DNA of 64,000 nucleotides, taken from the NCBI GenBank assembly GCA_023386045.1, contig JAEWKK010000019.1:62001-126000 (forward strand), given 5' to 3'. Below are positions 17,421 to 24,839 of this stretch, piece by piece. The notes beneath the pieces were generated by a model. The model was given only the letters and a program-made list of their open reading frames with translations, was not told the origin of the DNA and did no database searches. The stretch comes from Bacteroidota bacterium (GTDB taxonomy: Bacteria; Bacteroidota; Bacteroidia; Chitinophagales; Chitinophagaceae). A program made the translations under genes and the position numbers. The first letter of the stretch is position 1. Each line of letters starts with the position of its first letter.

Positions 17421-18122
17421 ATGCAAGTCACTAAAAGGGAAAAGAAGATTACGGTTAAATTCTTCCTCAACGAAGCAGTGGAACCTGTAATAGGAGAAGG
17501 GAAGAAGAAACATTATCCCCTTTATGTTCAGGTTACTTACAACCGGAAAAACATGCAGTTTAAAAGCAAGTACAGTGAATATTATGGAAGCCTCGATGAA
17601 GTAAAGCCGTCACTTTTACGGTTTGAAGAAAAAGTGATTAAGAGCATTGTATCTTATGAAGTGGTAAATATAACGGGGGAATACGATCTGAAAGGCTTAA
17701 AAAAGAAGTATGAGGTTTACTCCACTTCCATACTCGAAGTATTGGAGCACTATCTTAAACCCAAACTAAGGCTTGCAGTTTTGAAAACAGGCAGTGAACT
17801 ATCGATGGTCCTAAACTTTACAGATGTCAATGTAACCGTGAATCTGCTGTATAAGGCAGCGCAGCTCCTGTTCAAAGATTTTGATAGTTATTTATCGGAT
17901 AAGGTAAAGGAAGAACTTAACGCTTATAATCATTATCAGAAAATTTACAGACCTGTGTTGACCTATAATTTTCCTACACTGATTGATTGGGTAGATGGCA
18001 GTTACAGAAGGGAACTTGAAAAGAAACTGGATGAGACCTTTAAAAACAAAGAACTTATCAAAAGCATTAAATCATTAATTGATCATTCAGTAAAAGAAAA
18101 ATTGAAAGGACTTATAGAATAG
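17421..18122 (+). CDS. Hypothetical protein resembling an integrase arm-binding domain
   Basis: The 233-residue protein starts with a pattern (ITVKFFLNEAVEP, then YPLYVQVTYNRKNMQFKSKY) like the N-terminal Arm DNA-binding domain of Bacteroidota tyrosine integrases, but no catalytic domain follows. The rest is helical and charged. It may be a remnant of an integrase or a free-standing DNA-binding or excision factor. It lies upstream of two tiny genes and the serine recombinase on the same strand. Confidence 0.55.
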   Translation: MQVTKREKKITVKFFLNEAVEPVIGEGKKKHYPLYVQVTYNRKNMQFKSKYSEYYGSLDEVKPSLLRFEEKVIKSIVSYEVVNITGEYDLKGLKKKYEVYSTSILEVLEHYLKPKLRLAVLKTGSELSMVLNFTDVNVTVNLLYKAAQLLFKDFDSYLSDKVKEELNAYNHYQKIYRPVLTYNFPTLIDWVDGSYRRELEKKLDETFKNKELIKSIKSLIDHSVKEKLKGLIE

Positions 18123-18209
18123 TTTTTTTTGTCTTTTATGTTCTTAAAAAGAATATATATTAATAACTTAACTCTGTATAATATCCATTAACTAAAAAAG
18201 AAAAACAAA

Positions 18210-18446
18210 ATGCGAAAAATCTATGTAAGGGAACTGCTTGTTCCCGAAGACGCTGTGCTCGAAGTTGCTACACTGCTCTCAGAAAATGAAATTGAAAACC
18301 AGATCATTGATTCAGACGAAAAGGAAGAAACTATTACTCTGGAAGTCCGCTATGAAAAAGAAGAAAAGGAAACCATTGCCGAAATCATTGATCTGATTGA
18401 TGCCTATGAGAAAGGAATCAATGATGAAGACGAAGAGGATAAATAG
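18210..18446 (+). CDS. Small acidic protein (78 aa)
   Basis: The predicted product is very acidic, rich in Glu and Asp, with an alpha/beta pattern and the tail NDEDEEDK. It has an AT-rich, A-rich leader before the ATG and is followed by a hairpin at 18470-18500. No family is recognised. An acidic DNA mimic or an antirestriction-type protein is imaginable given the island setting, but this is speculation. Confidence 0.5.
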   Translation: MRKIYVRELLVPEDAVLEVATLLSENEIENQIIDSDEKEETITLEVRYEKEEKETIAEIIDLIDAYEKGINDEDEEDK

Positions 18447-18469
18447 CACAAACTCATGATAGTCGTTTA

Positions 18470-18500
18470 GAGCATCTCCTTTAGTTCGAAGAAGATGCTC
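18470..18500 (+). terminator. Hairpin after the small acidic gene
   Basis: GAGCATCT and AGATGCTC form an 8-bp stem with a 15-base loop, followed by TCTTGTTT. This is a weak intrinsic terminator after the gene ending at 18446. Confidence 0.5.
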
Positions 18501-18563
18501 TCTTGTTTAGTAATTAAAATCTCTTTGCATTGATAATCAACATGTTGTAAATTCGTGTAACCT

Positions 18564-18794
18564 ATGAAAGAAGAAAAATCACCAAACAAAACAAAATATA
18601 AAGATGTAACCATAGCAGATGTAAAAGCTTGTAAGGGGTATGAGGAAATAAGCGATGATTTGGCTCAGAAAATAGTTGATGCCATCAGAGTCTATACCGA
18701 AATCATTTATAACTGCTTTAAGGAAGAAAGGTTTGAAGAACAGAAAGCGAAGGTTATTTCTATGGGGACAAATAAAAATCAAAAAGCAGCATAA
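18564..18794 (+). CDS. Small hypothetical protein upstream of serine recombinase (76 aa)
   Basis: A charged, helical 76-residue product that ends 10 bases before the recombinase start, so the two are probably co-transcribed. Small genes in this position are common next to large serine recombinases in Bacteroidota mobile elements and may be directionality or copy-control factors. No family is recognised. Confidence 0.55.
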   Translation: MKEEKSPNKTKYKDVTIADVKACKGYEEISDDLAQKIVDAIRVYTEIIYNCFKEERFEEQKAKVISMGTNKNQKAA

Positions 18795-18804
18795 ACCTTA
18801 CTCT

Positions 18805-20406
18805 ATGAGTGATCTATTAATCTTTAACCAATTTGGAAAAGGCATTAAAACTGAAAAAGCTAAAACTGGCAATTGCGTTATCTATACCAGGGTGTCCACA
18901 AAAGAACAGGCAGATAACAACATGAGCCTTCAAACCCAAAGAAGGTATTGTGAGCAGTTTGCTCAAAAGAATGGTTACACCATTATGGGGTATTTTGGAG
19001 GAACTTATGAAAGTGCTCAAACCGATGAACGAAAGGAGTTTAATAACATGCTCTCCTTTGTAAAGAAAAGCAGAGAGAAAATTTCCTACATCATTGTGTA
19101 TAGCGTGGACAGGTTTTCAAGATCAGGAGCCAATGCTATTTATATTGCCCAGCAGTTAAAACAACAAGGTGTTGTTATATTTTCTGTAACGCAGCCTACT
19201 GATACCACAACTGCCAATGGAAGTTTGCAACAAAACATTCAGTTCATATTTTCCGAGTACGATAATCAGCTAAGAAGAGAGAAGTGTATCACAGGCATAA
19301 AAGAAGCCTTACTTAGAGGAGAATGGTGTCAGGGCCCACCAATGGGTTATGAAAGGGGAAAGGTAAATGGTAAAAAATCTTGGGTAGTAAATGAACAAGG
19401 AAAACTTCTAAGAAAGGCCTTCATGTGGAAGGCGACGGAGCATGTTTCAAATGAAGAAGCAAAGGAAAGACTTTCAAAGCTTGGACTTAAGATTTCGCAT
19501 CAACAGATGTCCTCTATTTTCCGTAATCCCTTTTATTGTGGGTTATTATCCCATAACCTTTTGGAAGGACAAGTAGTAGAAGGCGTTCATGAAAAGCTTA
19601 TTTCAAGGGAAATCTTTTTGAAAGTAAATGAAGTACAGAACCGGAATGCACATGGCTATACTACTACAGAAGAAAATGATGCCATTCCATTGAAGCGTTT
19701 TCTTCGCTGTGAGACATGTGGTAGTTTTTTGAGAGGCTATATTGTTAAGGCAAAGGGTCTCTGGTATTACAAGTGCAATACGAAAGGATGCAATTGCAAT
19801 AGAAGTGCTGAATCATTGCATAATCAATTTACGGGCATCTTAGAAGAATACACACTCAAATCAGAAACATTAGTTCCTGTAATTGAAAAGCAAATGCTGG
19901 CAACTTATTATAAGTACAGCGAGGAAGGAGGTGACGATAAGCAGATTTATGAAAACAGGCTTAAGGAAATAAATAGGGATATTGCGTGGCAAAAGGAGAG
20001 GCTAAAAACGGGAGAGATTCCTTATGATTTGTACTTGGATTTTATAAAAGACTACGAGGAGGAAAAGAAGAAAATAGTAGAAGAATTGCAGAAAGGCTCA
20101 AAGGGAGTGTCGAACCCTGAATTATGTGTTCAATTTGCAGTTAACTATTCTACCAAACTCAAGCCCACATGGGCTTCTGCAAGTTATAGTGATCGGCAAA
20201 GGCTTCAATTTTTACTGTTTCCCGAAGGAATTTTATACAACAGAGCGGAAGACAAGTGTCGAACCAATGGTGTAAATGTAGCATTCGCCTACATTGCAGA
20301 ACTGGAGCGGTTTTTACAGAAATGTAAAAGCCGCACTTCTCTAAAAAATTTTGATAGTGCGGCTTGGGTAGCCTCGACAGGAATCGAACCTGTATCTAAA
20401 GTTTAG
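18805..20406 (+). CDS. Large serine recombinase (resolvase/invertase family)
   Basis: The 533-residue protein has the resolvase catalytic domain at residues 26-170 with nucleophile Ser31 in YTRVSTKEQ and YIIVYSVDRFSRSG, then the recombinase domain (near 200-300), a zinc ribbon (RCETCGSFL, then YKCNTKGCNC), and a coiled coil near 370-435. This is the layout of phage and conjugative-element integrases. The start is ATG 18805; an upstream start in this frame would overlap the preceding gene. The last 12 or so codons (ASTGIEPVSKV) are the antisense of tRNA-Arg, so the C-terminus was created by insertion at that tRNA. Confidence 0.93.
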   Translation: MSDLLIFNQFGKGIKTEKAKTGNCVIYTRVSTKEQADNNMSLQTQRRYCEQFAQKNGYTIMGYFGGTYESAQTDERKEFNNMLSFVKKSREKISYIIVYSVDRFSRSGANAIYIAQQLKQQGVVIFSVTQPTDTTTANGSLQQNIQFIFSEYDNQLRREKCITGIKEALLRGEWCQGPPMGYERGKVNGKKSWVVNEQGKLLRKAFMWKATEHVSNEEAKERLSKLGLKISHQQMSSIFRNPFYCGLLSHNLLEGQVVEGVHEKLISREIFLKVNEVQNRNAHGYTTTEENDAIPLKRFLRCETCGSFLRGYIVKAKGLWYYKCNTKGCNCNRSAESLHNQFTGILEEYTLKSETLVPVIEKQMLATYYKYSEEGGDDKQIYENRLKEINRDIAWQKERLKTGEIPYDLYLDFIKDYEEEKKKIVEELQKGSKGVSNPELCVQFAVNYSTKLKPTWASASYSDRQRLQFLLFPEGILYNRAEDKCRTNGVNVAFAYIAELERFLQKCKSRTSLKNFDSAAWVASTGIEPVSKV

Positions 20407-20440
20407 GAAACTTCTATTCTATCCATTGAACTACGAGGCC
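20369..20440 (-). tRNA. tRNA-Arg (anticodon CCT)
   Basis: The minus strand folds into a full cloverleaf: acceptor GGCCTCG paired with CGAGGCT, D stem GTTC/GAAT, anticodon stem GAAGT/ACTTT around loop TTCCTAA (anticodon CCT, reads AGG), and T arm ACAGG TTCGATT CCTGT, with discriminator A. CCA is not encoded. The serine recombinase gene overlaps its 3' part by 38 bases on the other strand. It is presumably the attachment site of the island. Confidence 0.93.
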
Positions 20441-20868
20441 AGCGATTCAAATATTTTTCTTTTCTTCTCTGCTTCTTCCCAAGGGTTGCCATTCGCAATT
20501 TACTGCTATCATTCCTTCTCGACAGTATCCCCACAAGGAAACCTATCTAAAGTTTAGGAAACTTCTATTCTATCCCCGTCCGACTCTGTCAGCCGGGTGG
20601 GCATTGAACTACGAGGCCAAAGAAGAGCGGAAAAAGACAGCGAAGTGCGATCCGCCATCCCCCTTTTCTTCGGGCGGCAATATTAAGCCGTTTTTTTTGT
20701 TTTACCAGAAGGCAGGTGTGAAAATCAGGTGAATCAACTCATGAAAAGCCATGGATCAACCTGGAAGACTGGGATCAGTCTCCCGTTCTGCTTTACTATC
20801 CCTAATCATTGCCTTTTCTTCCCCCGTTTCAGCTAAAAAACTGATATTTGCAGCCCTTAATATTAAAC
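20441..20868. other. Gene-free stretch with tRNA remnant
   Basis: Apart from the tRNA remnant at 20518-20619, no gene is seen. GC content rises here to that of the chromosome. CTTCGGGCGG preceded by ATCCGCC near 20657-20680 can form a small hairpin of unclear role. Confidence 0.5.
20518..20619 (-). pseudogene. Broken second copy of tRNA-Arg(CCT)
   Basis: Bases 20544-20575 repeat 20393-20424 exactly over 32 bases (anticodon arm and loop), and 20602-20619 repeat 20424-20441 over 18 bases (acceptor 5' side). Between these two blocks, in the D loop, 26 bases are inserted (20576-20601), and the T-arm side is scrambled (20526-20543). It cannot form a normal cloverleaf. It is probably the remnant of the original target or of an earlier insertion. 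Confidence 0.75.
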
Positions 20869-21531
20869 ATGAAATTCTATAATTGGCTGATCAAATACAG
20901 GCTCTATGTTGGTTTGATCATGATCATTGCCGGAGTGGCCCTAAACCTTACTATCAGCGGCTTCTGGCCCGTATTCCCCCTGTACCTTGTGGGCATCATC
21001 CTCATTTTCGGACATTTCTTTTTCGGCCCGCTCCGACTGATCCAGGAACATATGGAAAGTGGCAATATGGAAGAAGCTGAAAAGATCGTCAACTCCATCA
21101 AATACCCCAACCTGCTGTATAAACCCATCCGCTCCGTTTATTATACCCTCCGTGGCAATATGGCCATGATGAAACAGGACTTCGAAGGCGCGGAAAAAAA
21201 CATGAAAAAAGGCCTCGACCTGGGTATGCCCATGAAAGAAGCCGAAGGCGCAAGCATGCTTCAAATGGGTATGCTGGCTATGCAAAAAAATGACCTCAAA
21301 CAGGCAGAAAGCTATATCCGTGGTGCCCTGCGCAAAGGTCTGCCCGACAAGGAAAACCAGGCAGCTGCATACCTCCAAATGTGCAGCCTGATGATGAATA
21401 AGAGAGACATGAACTCCATGCGGGCAGCCAAGGACTTTTTCCGCAAGGCCAAGGCTCTCAAACCCACCACCCCACAGATCGTTGACCAGATCAAACAGAT
21501 CGAAAAATATATTTCGAGGATACCGGGGTAG
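20869..21531 (+). CDS. Membrane-anchored tetratricopeptide-like protein
   Basis: A protein of 220 residues. Two membrane helices (about residues 8-27 and 30-50) are followed by helical repeats of TPR type (GNMAMMKQDFEGAEKNMKKG, then GMLAMQKNDLKQAESYIRGA). Such proteins usually act as scaffolds facing the cytoplasm; the partner is unknown. The start is the ATG at 20869, not the earlier TTG. The gene is followed by the first block of short-word repeats. Confidence 0.8.
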   Translation: MKFYNWLIKYRLYVGLIMIIAGVALNLTISGFWPVFPLYLVGIILIFGHFFFGPLRLIQEHMESGNMEEAEKIVNSIKYPNLLYKPIRSVYYTLRGNMAMMKQDFEGAEKNMKKGLDLGMPMKEAEGASMLQMGMLAMQKNDLKQAESYIRGALRKGLPDKENQAAAYLQMCSLMMNKRDMNSMRAAKDFFRKAKALKPTTPQIVDQIKQIEKYISRIPG

Positions 21532-21539
21532 AGAGAGGT

Positions 21540-21742
21540 TTGAAGTTTAAGGTTTAAAGTTTAAGGTTCTTTAGGTCCAGGACTAGTTCAGGAGTTCACA
21601 AGTTCACGAGTTCACGAGTTATTTAGAGCTACGAGTTTACCTGTCATTTATTTATTCTTTTAAGAAACCTCGAGTTTAGGTAGCGTCCATGGTCCATGGA
21701 CTATGGACCATGGACCAGTAAACCATCTATCAACCATGAACT
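21540..21742. repeat. Short-word tandem repeat block 1
   Basis: Successive tandem words of 7-8 bases: GTTTAAG/GTTTAAA near 21552, AGTTCAC-(A/G) near 21592-21620, the palindromic CCATGG-rich stretch GTCCATGGTCCATGGAC near 21685-21718, and ATGAACT/ATAAACT near 21737. The same words appear in the same order in blocks 2 and 3. No coding potential. Confidence 0.8.
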
Positions 21743-22049
21743 ATAAACTATGAACTGCAACAACCTCCACTATCGCCTCCAGGTTGATCACTCCATAAAT
21801 ATGGGGGAATTCTTCTCCTACAGAAGGCGCCAGTTCATATTTTAATGGAGAACTGAGTTTGCTGGTATCAATGACCAGCTTGAGCAGATCCGTCTTTCCT
21901 TTATAATATCTTTCCAATACACCTTTAACCTGTTCCTCCCTGCTTGTATGAATAAATCCCTCGATATGCAAAGAAGGAGCTTCGTAATAACCCTGCTGCT
22001 GCGCTTTTGTCCATTCGGGTTGTGTGGTGATGTGGTAGATGAAGGGCAT
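21741..22049 (-). CDS. DUF952 family protein
   Basis: The 102-residue protein matches DUF952: IYHITTQPEWTKAQQQGYY at the start, then GFIHTSREEQV and LLKLVIDTSKL, with a late EFPHIYGVINLEAI. The function of the family is unknown; it resembles ADP-ribosyltransferase-fold proteins in size and His/Thr pattern. The last codons and the stop lie in the ATGAACT repeat of block 1. Confidence 0.85.
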   Translation of the reverse strand: MPFIYHITTQPEWTKAQQQGYYEAPSLHIEGFIHTSREEQVKGVLERYYKGKTDLLKLVIDTSKLSSPLKYELAPSVGEEFPHIYGVINLEAIVEVVAVHSL

Positions 22050-22056
22050 GGAGGAT

Positions 22057-22316
22057 GTTTAAGGTTTAAAAGTTTAAGGTTTAAGGTTCTTTAGTTCGCA
22101 GTTACATAAAGACTAGTTCACGAGTTCACAAGTTCACATGTTCACGATTTTTTTAGAGATGCAAATTTCTCTGAAAATCAACTATTCTTTAAAGAAAATC
22201 CTATCCTATAGTCCATGGTCCATGGACCATAAGCCATATGCCATATGCCTAATAATAAAGAATCTTCTCTATAGTACACTCCTATGAACTATGAACCATG
22301 AACTATGAACCCGGCC
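22057..22316. repeat. Short-word tandem repeat block 2
   Basis: The block has the same ordered words as block 1: GTTTAAGG repeats near 22058-22090, AGTTCACG/AGTTCACA near 22112-22145, GTCCATGGTCCATGGACC near 22210, then GCCATATGCCATATGCC near 22233, and ATGAACTATGAACC words near 22283-22312. No coding potential. Confidence 0.8.
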
Positions 22317-22814
22317 TCACTCTATCTCCAGCTCCATCTCTCCTCCCTTCCAGGCGCCGAAAAGCTCTATAACCTTGTAGTACCGGTAATGAAAGATCTC
22401 TTCGAGTTTTTTCCTGACGATCATAGGATGAATGATGGGATCAAGAAATCCCATAGGCAATCGGTAGTGAACCAGGTCGGTCATTTCAACACCTCCTTCT
22501 ATGGCTTTGAAATGATGCTGGTGATGCCAAAGTTTGTATGGCCCCTTGCGCTGTTCATCTACAAAGAACTTCTCCGGTTCTACATGCGTGATCTCGGTCA
22601 TCCAGTGAAAAGGAATGCCCAGCAAAGGTTTTACCGTATACATCAGGACCTGTCCCGGGTATACTTCTTCACCAAATACTTTGTTGGTGATCTTAAGGTT
22701 GAGAAAAGGTGGTGTAATAGAAAGCAGGTTGTTGGGATCAGAAAAAAACTTCCAGGTGGTGGAAAGATCTACAGGCAGTTTCTGCACACTCCTGATCAGG
22801 TGAACTTTACTCAT
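22317..22814 (-). CDS. SRPBCC-fold ligand-binding protein
   Basis: The 165-residue protein has the SRPBCC (START/polyketide cyclase-like) pattern: a first strand, WKFFSDPNNLLSITPPFLNL, then strands with PFHWMTEITHVEPEKFFVDEQRKGPYKLWHHQHHF, and a C-terminal helix. Relatives in Bacteroidota are annotated as cell-division inhibitors or cyclase/dehydrase; the ligand is unknown. It lies between repeat blocks 2 and 3 on the minus strand. Confidence 0.85.
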   Translation of the reverse strand: MSKVHLIRSVQKLPVDLSTTWKFFSDPNNLLSITPPFLNLKITNKVFGEEVYPGQVLMYTVKPLLGIPFHWMTEITHVEPEKFFVDEQRKGPYKLWHHQHHFKAIEGGVEMTDLVHYRLPMGFLDPIIHPMIVRKKLEEIFHYRYYKVIELFGAWKGGEMELEIE

Positions 22815-22859
22815 GCTTTATAAACAAAGACATGAAGATAAAGTTTGAATAGGCGTTGA

Positions 22860-23095
22860 GGAGAGGTTTAAAGTTTAAGGTTCTTTGATTCCGAGTTTCA
22901 TTAGGGATGGTTCACAAGTTCACGAGTTCACGAGTTATTTAGAATGGCATTTTACAACCATTCATCTATTCTCAATATGAAGCTTGTACTTTAGATCGCG
23001 TCCATGGACCATCGACTATGGACCATGGACTAACCATAAGCCATATGCCATTCGCTATCTGCCAGCACTATGAACTATGATCTATGAACTATGAA
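22860..23095. repeat. Short-word tandem repeat block 3
   Basis: A third copy of the ordered words: GTTTAAAGTTTAAGG near 22865, AGTTCACGAGTTCACGAG near 22917, GTCCATGGACCATCGACTAT near 23001, GCCATATGCC near 23040, and ATGAACTATGATCTATGAAC near 23071. Its end provides the stop of the response-regulator gene. Confidence 0.8.
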
Positions 23096-23466
23096 CTCGC
23101 CTCAAACAGAAAATGATCCACCCGCTGCAGCAAATAATCAAAGTTGAGAGGTTTGGGAAGAAGGTCATCTGCACCGAATAACACAGCTCTGCCTACACTA
23201 TGGTCGTAACCGGAGATCATGATCACTTTTGTGGGAGGATTTGAAGACTTAAGAGTCCAGCAAAACTTTCTTCCATCCTCACCTTTGAGGTTGATATCTA
23301 GCAGTACCAAATGCGGATCGAATTGAGGAGTAATGTCCTCGGCCTCGGGGAGACTGGCTGCTGTTTCTACTACAAAGCCTTCCCTGATAAATCGGCGTTC
23401 AAGAAGCATGAGGAAATCAACATCATCATCCACAATGAGGATTCTTTTTAAAATCCCATTTTTCAT
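23089..23466 (-). CDS. Single-domain response regulator
   Basis: A 125-residue receiver domain only. It has the acidic pair in ILIVDDDVDF, the phospho-acceptor Asp57 in LVLLDINLKG, a conserved Ser in VIMISGYD and Lys in LLPKPLNF, which is the full set for phosphorylation. There is no output domain, so it works like CheY or as a relay. No histidine kinase is nearby. The final codons and stop lie in repeat block 3. Confidence 0.9.
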   Translation of the reverse strand: MKNGILKRILIVDDDVDFLMLLERRFIREGFVVETAASLPEAEDITPQFDPHLVLLDINLKGEDGRKFCWTLKSSNPPTKVIMISGYDHSVGRAVLFGADDLLPKPLNFDYLLQRVDHFLFEASS

Positions 23467-24839
23467 ACACTGGCGTTAAGGAATGGTTAATCAAAAGGTT
23501 AACAATCGGCAGTCTTCAAGGATGGATTAGATACGATCGGTTTTAAAAGGATAAGGAAGAAGTTGACTGATATTGGATTTGGTCTTTACAGGATCTGGAT
23601 TTCAAAAACTTACTGGACGGTTTCAGGATATTGGGATTGATTTGTTATCAATCAACTTCTGACACAAAACTACTTTCTGCAGCCACCCGGGACAAGAGCA
23701 GTATTGACCATTTATCGGCTTATGGTATTTACCATGATAACCTCTTTTCATTGGGAAGTCTACGAGTAAAAAGCTTCGTAAGATTACGATGGTAGCCGGT
23801 AAAGCGGGGTTTGAGGAATAGCCGGGAAAACGGTAAAACGGGAAGGATGTTTGAGGGATTACCGGTAAACCGGGAAGAAATATAGACATGGCGACGAGTC
23901 CCGCGGATGATTTTTTCAATTACTAAGTCACCGCTGCGGAGACTTCGTCGGGAAAGAAAAATGCATAGCCGGTAAAGTGGTAAAACGGGAAGGAATAAAG
24001 TTATGCCAATGAGTTCCGGAGACGACACCTTATATATCAAGTCATGTATACGGAGACTTCGTAGGAAAGGAAGGAAAACGGGAAGAAATATATACATGGC
24101 GACGAGTCCCGCGGATGAATCTTTCAATACTAAGTCACCGCTGCGGAGACTTCGCCGTGAAAGGAAGAGGAAATGTTCCAGCGCCTTTTCCCGTGGGCTG
24201 GTTTAATGAATCTTTCTTCTCTAAAGTTTGCCAACGGGGAACAGCGCCTCCAGTGATGTAGCATAGCACGCAGCGTGAACATCGGCCTAAGATGGTCGAA
24301 TAAAAAGTCTTTTCGCCGATGGCGATTTCGGGAGAGGAAAAGTATGATCAAAGGAAATGTACCGGGTCGAAAATCGCGAAGCGATTCGCCGAAACAAATA
24401 ATTAAATAAATATCCATGAGGCAATCGCCTTGACTTTTTTGTTACTTTTTTTGTTAAGAAAAAAAGTAAGGGATAACCGGTAAGACGGGAATTATTTTAA
24501 AAAGAAAATTGGGAAGAACTGCCGACGAGTCCCGCGGCAATTACTTTGAATTCAATGTGTCTGATGCGGAGACTTCGTCGGAAAAGAAAAGACGACGGGT
24601 TCAGCCAATAAATCTATTATAACAAGTCGCTGCGGCGCAGACTCTTCGGGGAAGGAGTGATATCCAGCGATCAGCTAATTTGACTATAGCTCGACTATAG
24701 CTCCACTATACCTCGACTATAGCTCCCAACATTAAATCATCATAAAAACCATAACTGCTTGCCTGGCGAATAAGTGGGTAACATTTCTTTAGGAAAGGTT
24801 ATACTTACTCAACCAACATCTAGCCAGTGCCTGGCCCTC
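23467..24839. repeat. 1.4-kb gene-free field of repeated hairpins
   Basis: At least five copies of a roughly 60-base unit lie here: 23891-23951, 24009-24066, 24099-24157, 24522-24581 and 24591-24650. A unit opens with CGACGAGTCCCGCGG and closes with CTGCGGAGACTTCGTCGG; the two ends are imperfect reverse complements, so each unit can fold. Between units, short CCGGTAAAACGGGAAG motifs repeat. Apparent reading frames share the repeat and are not genes. At 24681-24723 there is an 11-base tandem repeat. Confidence 0.75.
24681..24723. repeat. 11-base tandem repeat, about four units
   Basis: The unit TCGACTATAGC occurs about four times in a row with single changes (one unit reads TCCACTATACC). It lies 116 bases after the stop of the receptor gene. 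Confidence 0.75.

Larger units (their letters stand above)
1..20440. mobile_element. Probable genomic island ending at tRNA-Arg (left end outside window)
   Basis: This stretch is more AT-rich by eye than what follows and holds almost only accessory genes: a type I restriction-modification locus, a toxin/immunity cluster, abortive-infection and GmrSD-like genes, orphan DNA-binding genes and a large serine recombinase. The recombinase lies at the right edge and its last codons are written in antisense of an intact tRNA-Arg gene, with a broken second copy of that tRNA just outside. Integration at this tRNA is inferred. The left boundary is not in the window, and the island may be several elements inserted side by side. 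Confidence 0.5.

Noticed and set aside
18676..18804. Upstream extension of the serine recombinase
   Set aside because: It would overlap the small gene ending at 18794; the ATG at 18805 gives the normal family N-terminus.
22305..22823. Long plus-strand reading frame opposite the SRPBCC gene
   Set aside because: The minus-strand protein has a clear family pattern; the plus frame is its shadow.
21540..23095. CRISPR-like repeats
   Set aside because: The words are 7-8 bases and lack regular 30-base spacers; no cas genes are present.
23623..24417. Three overlapping minus-strand reading frames with no family
   Set aside because: They share a repeated peptide (SSAGLVAM) only because they run through the hairpin repeat units; composition is not protein-like.
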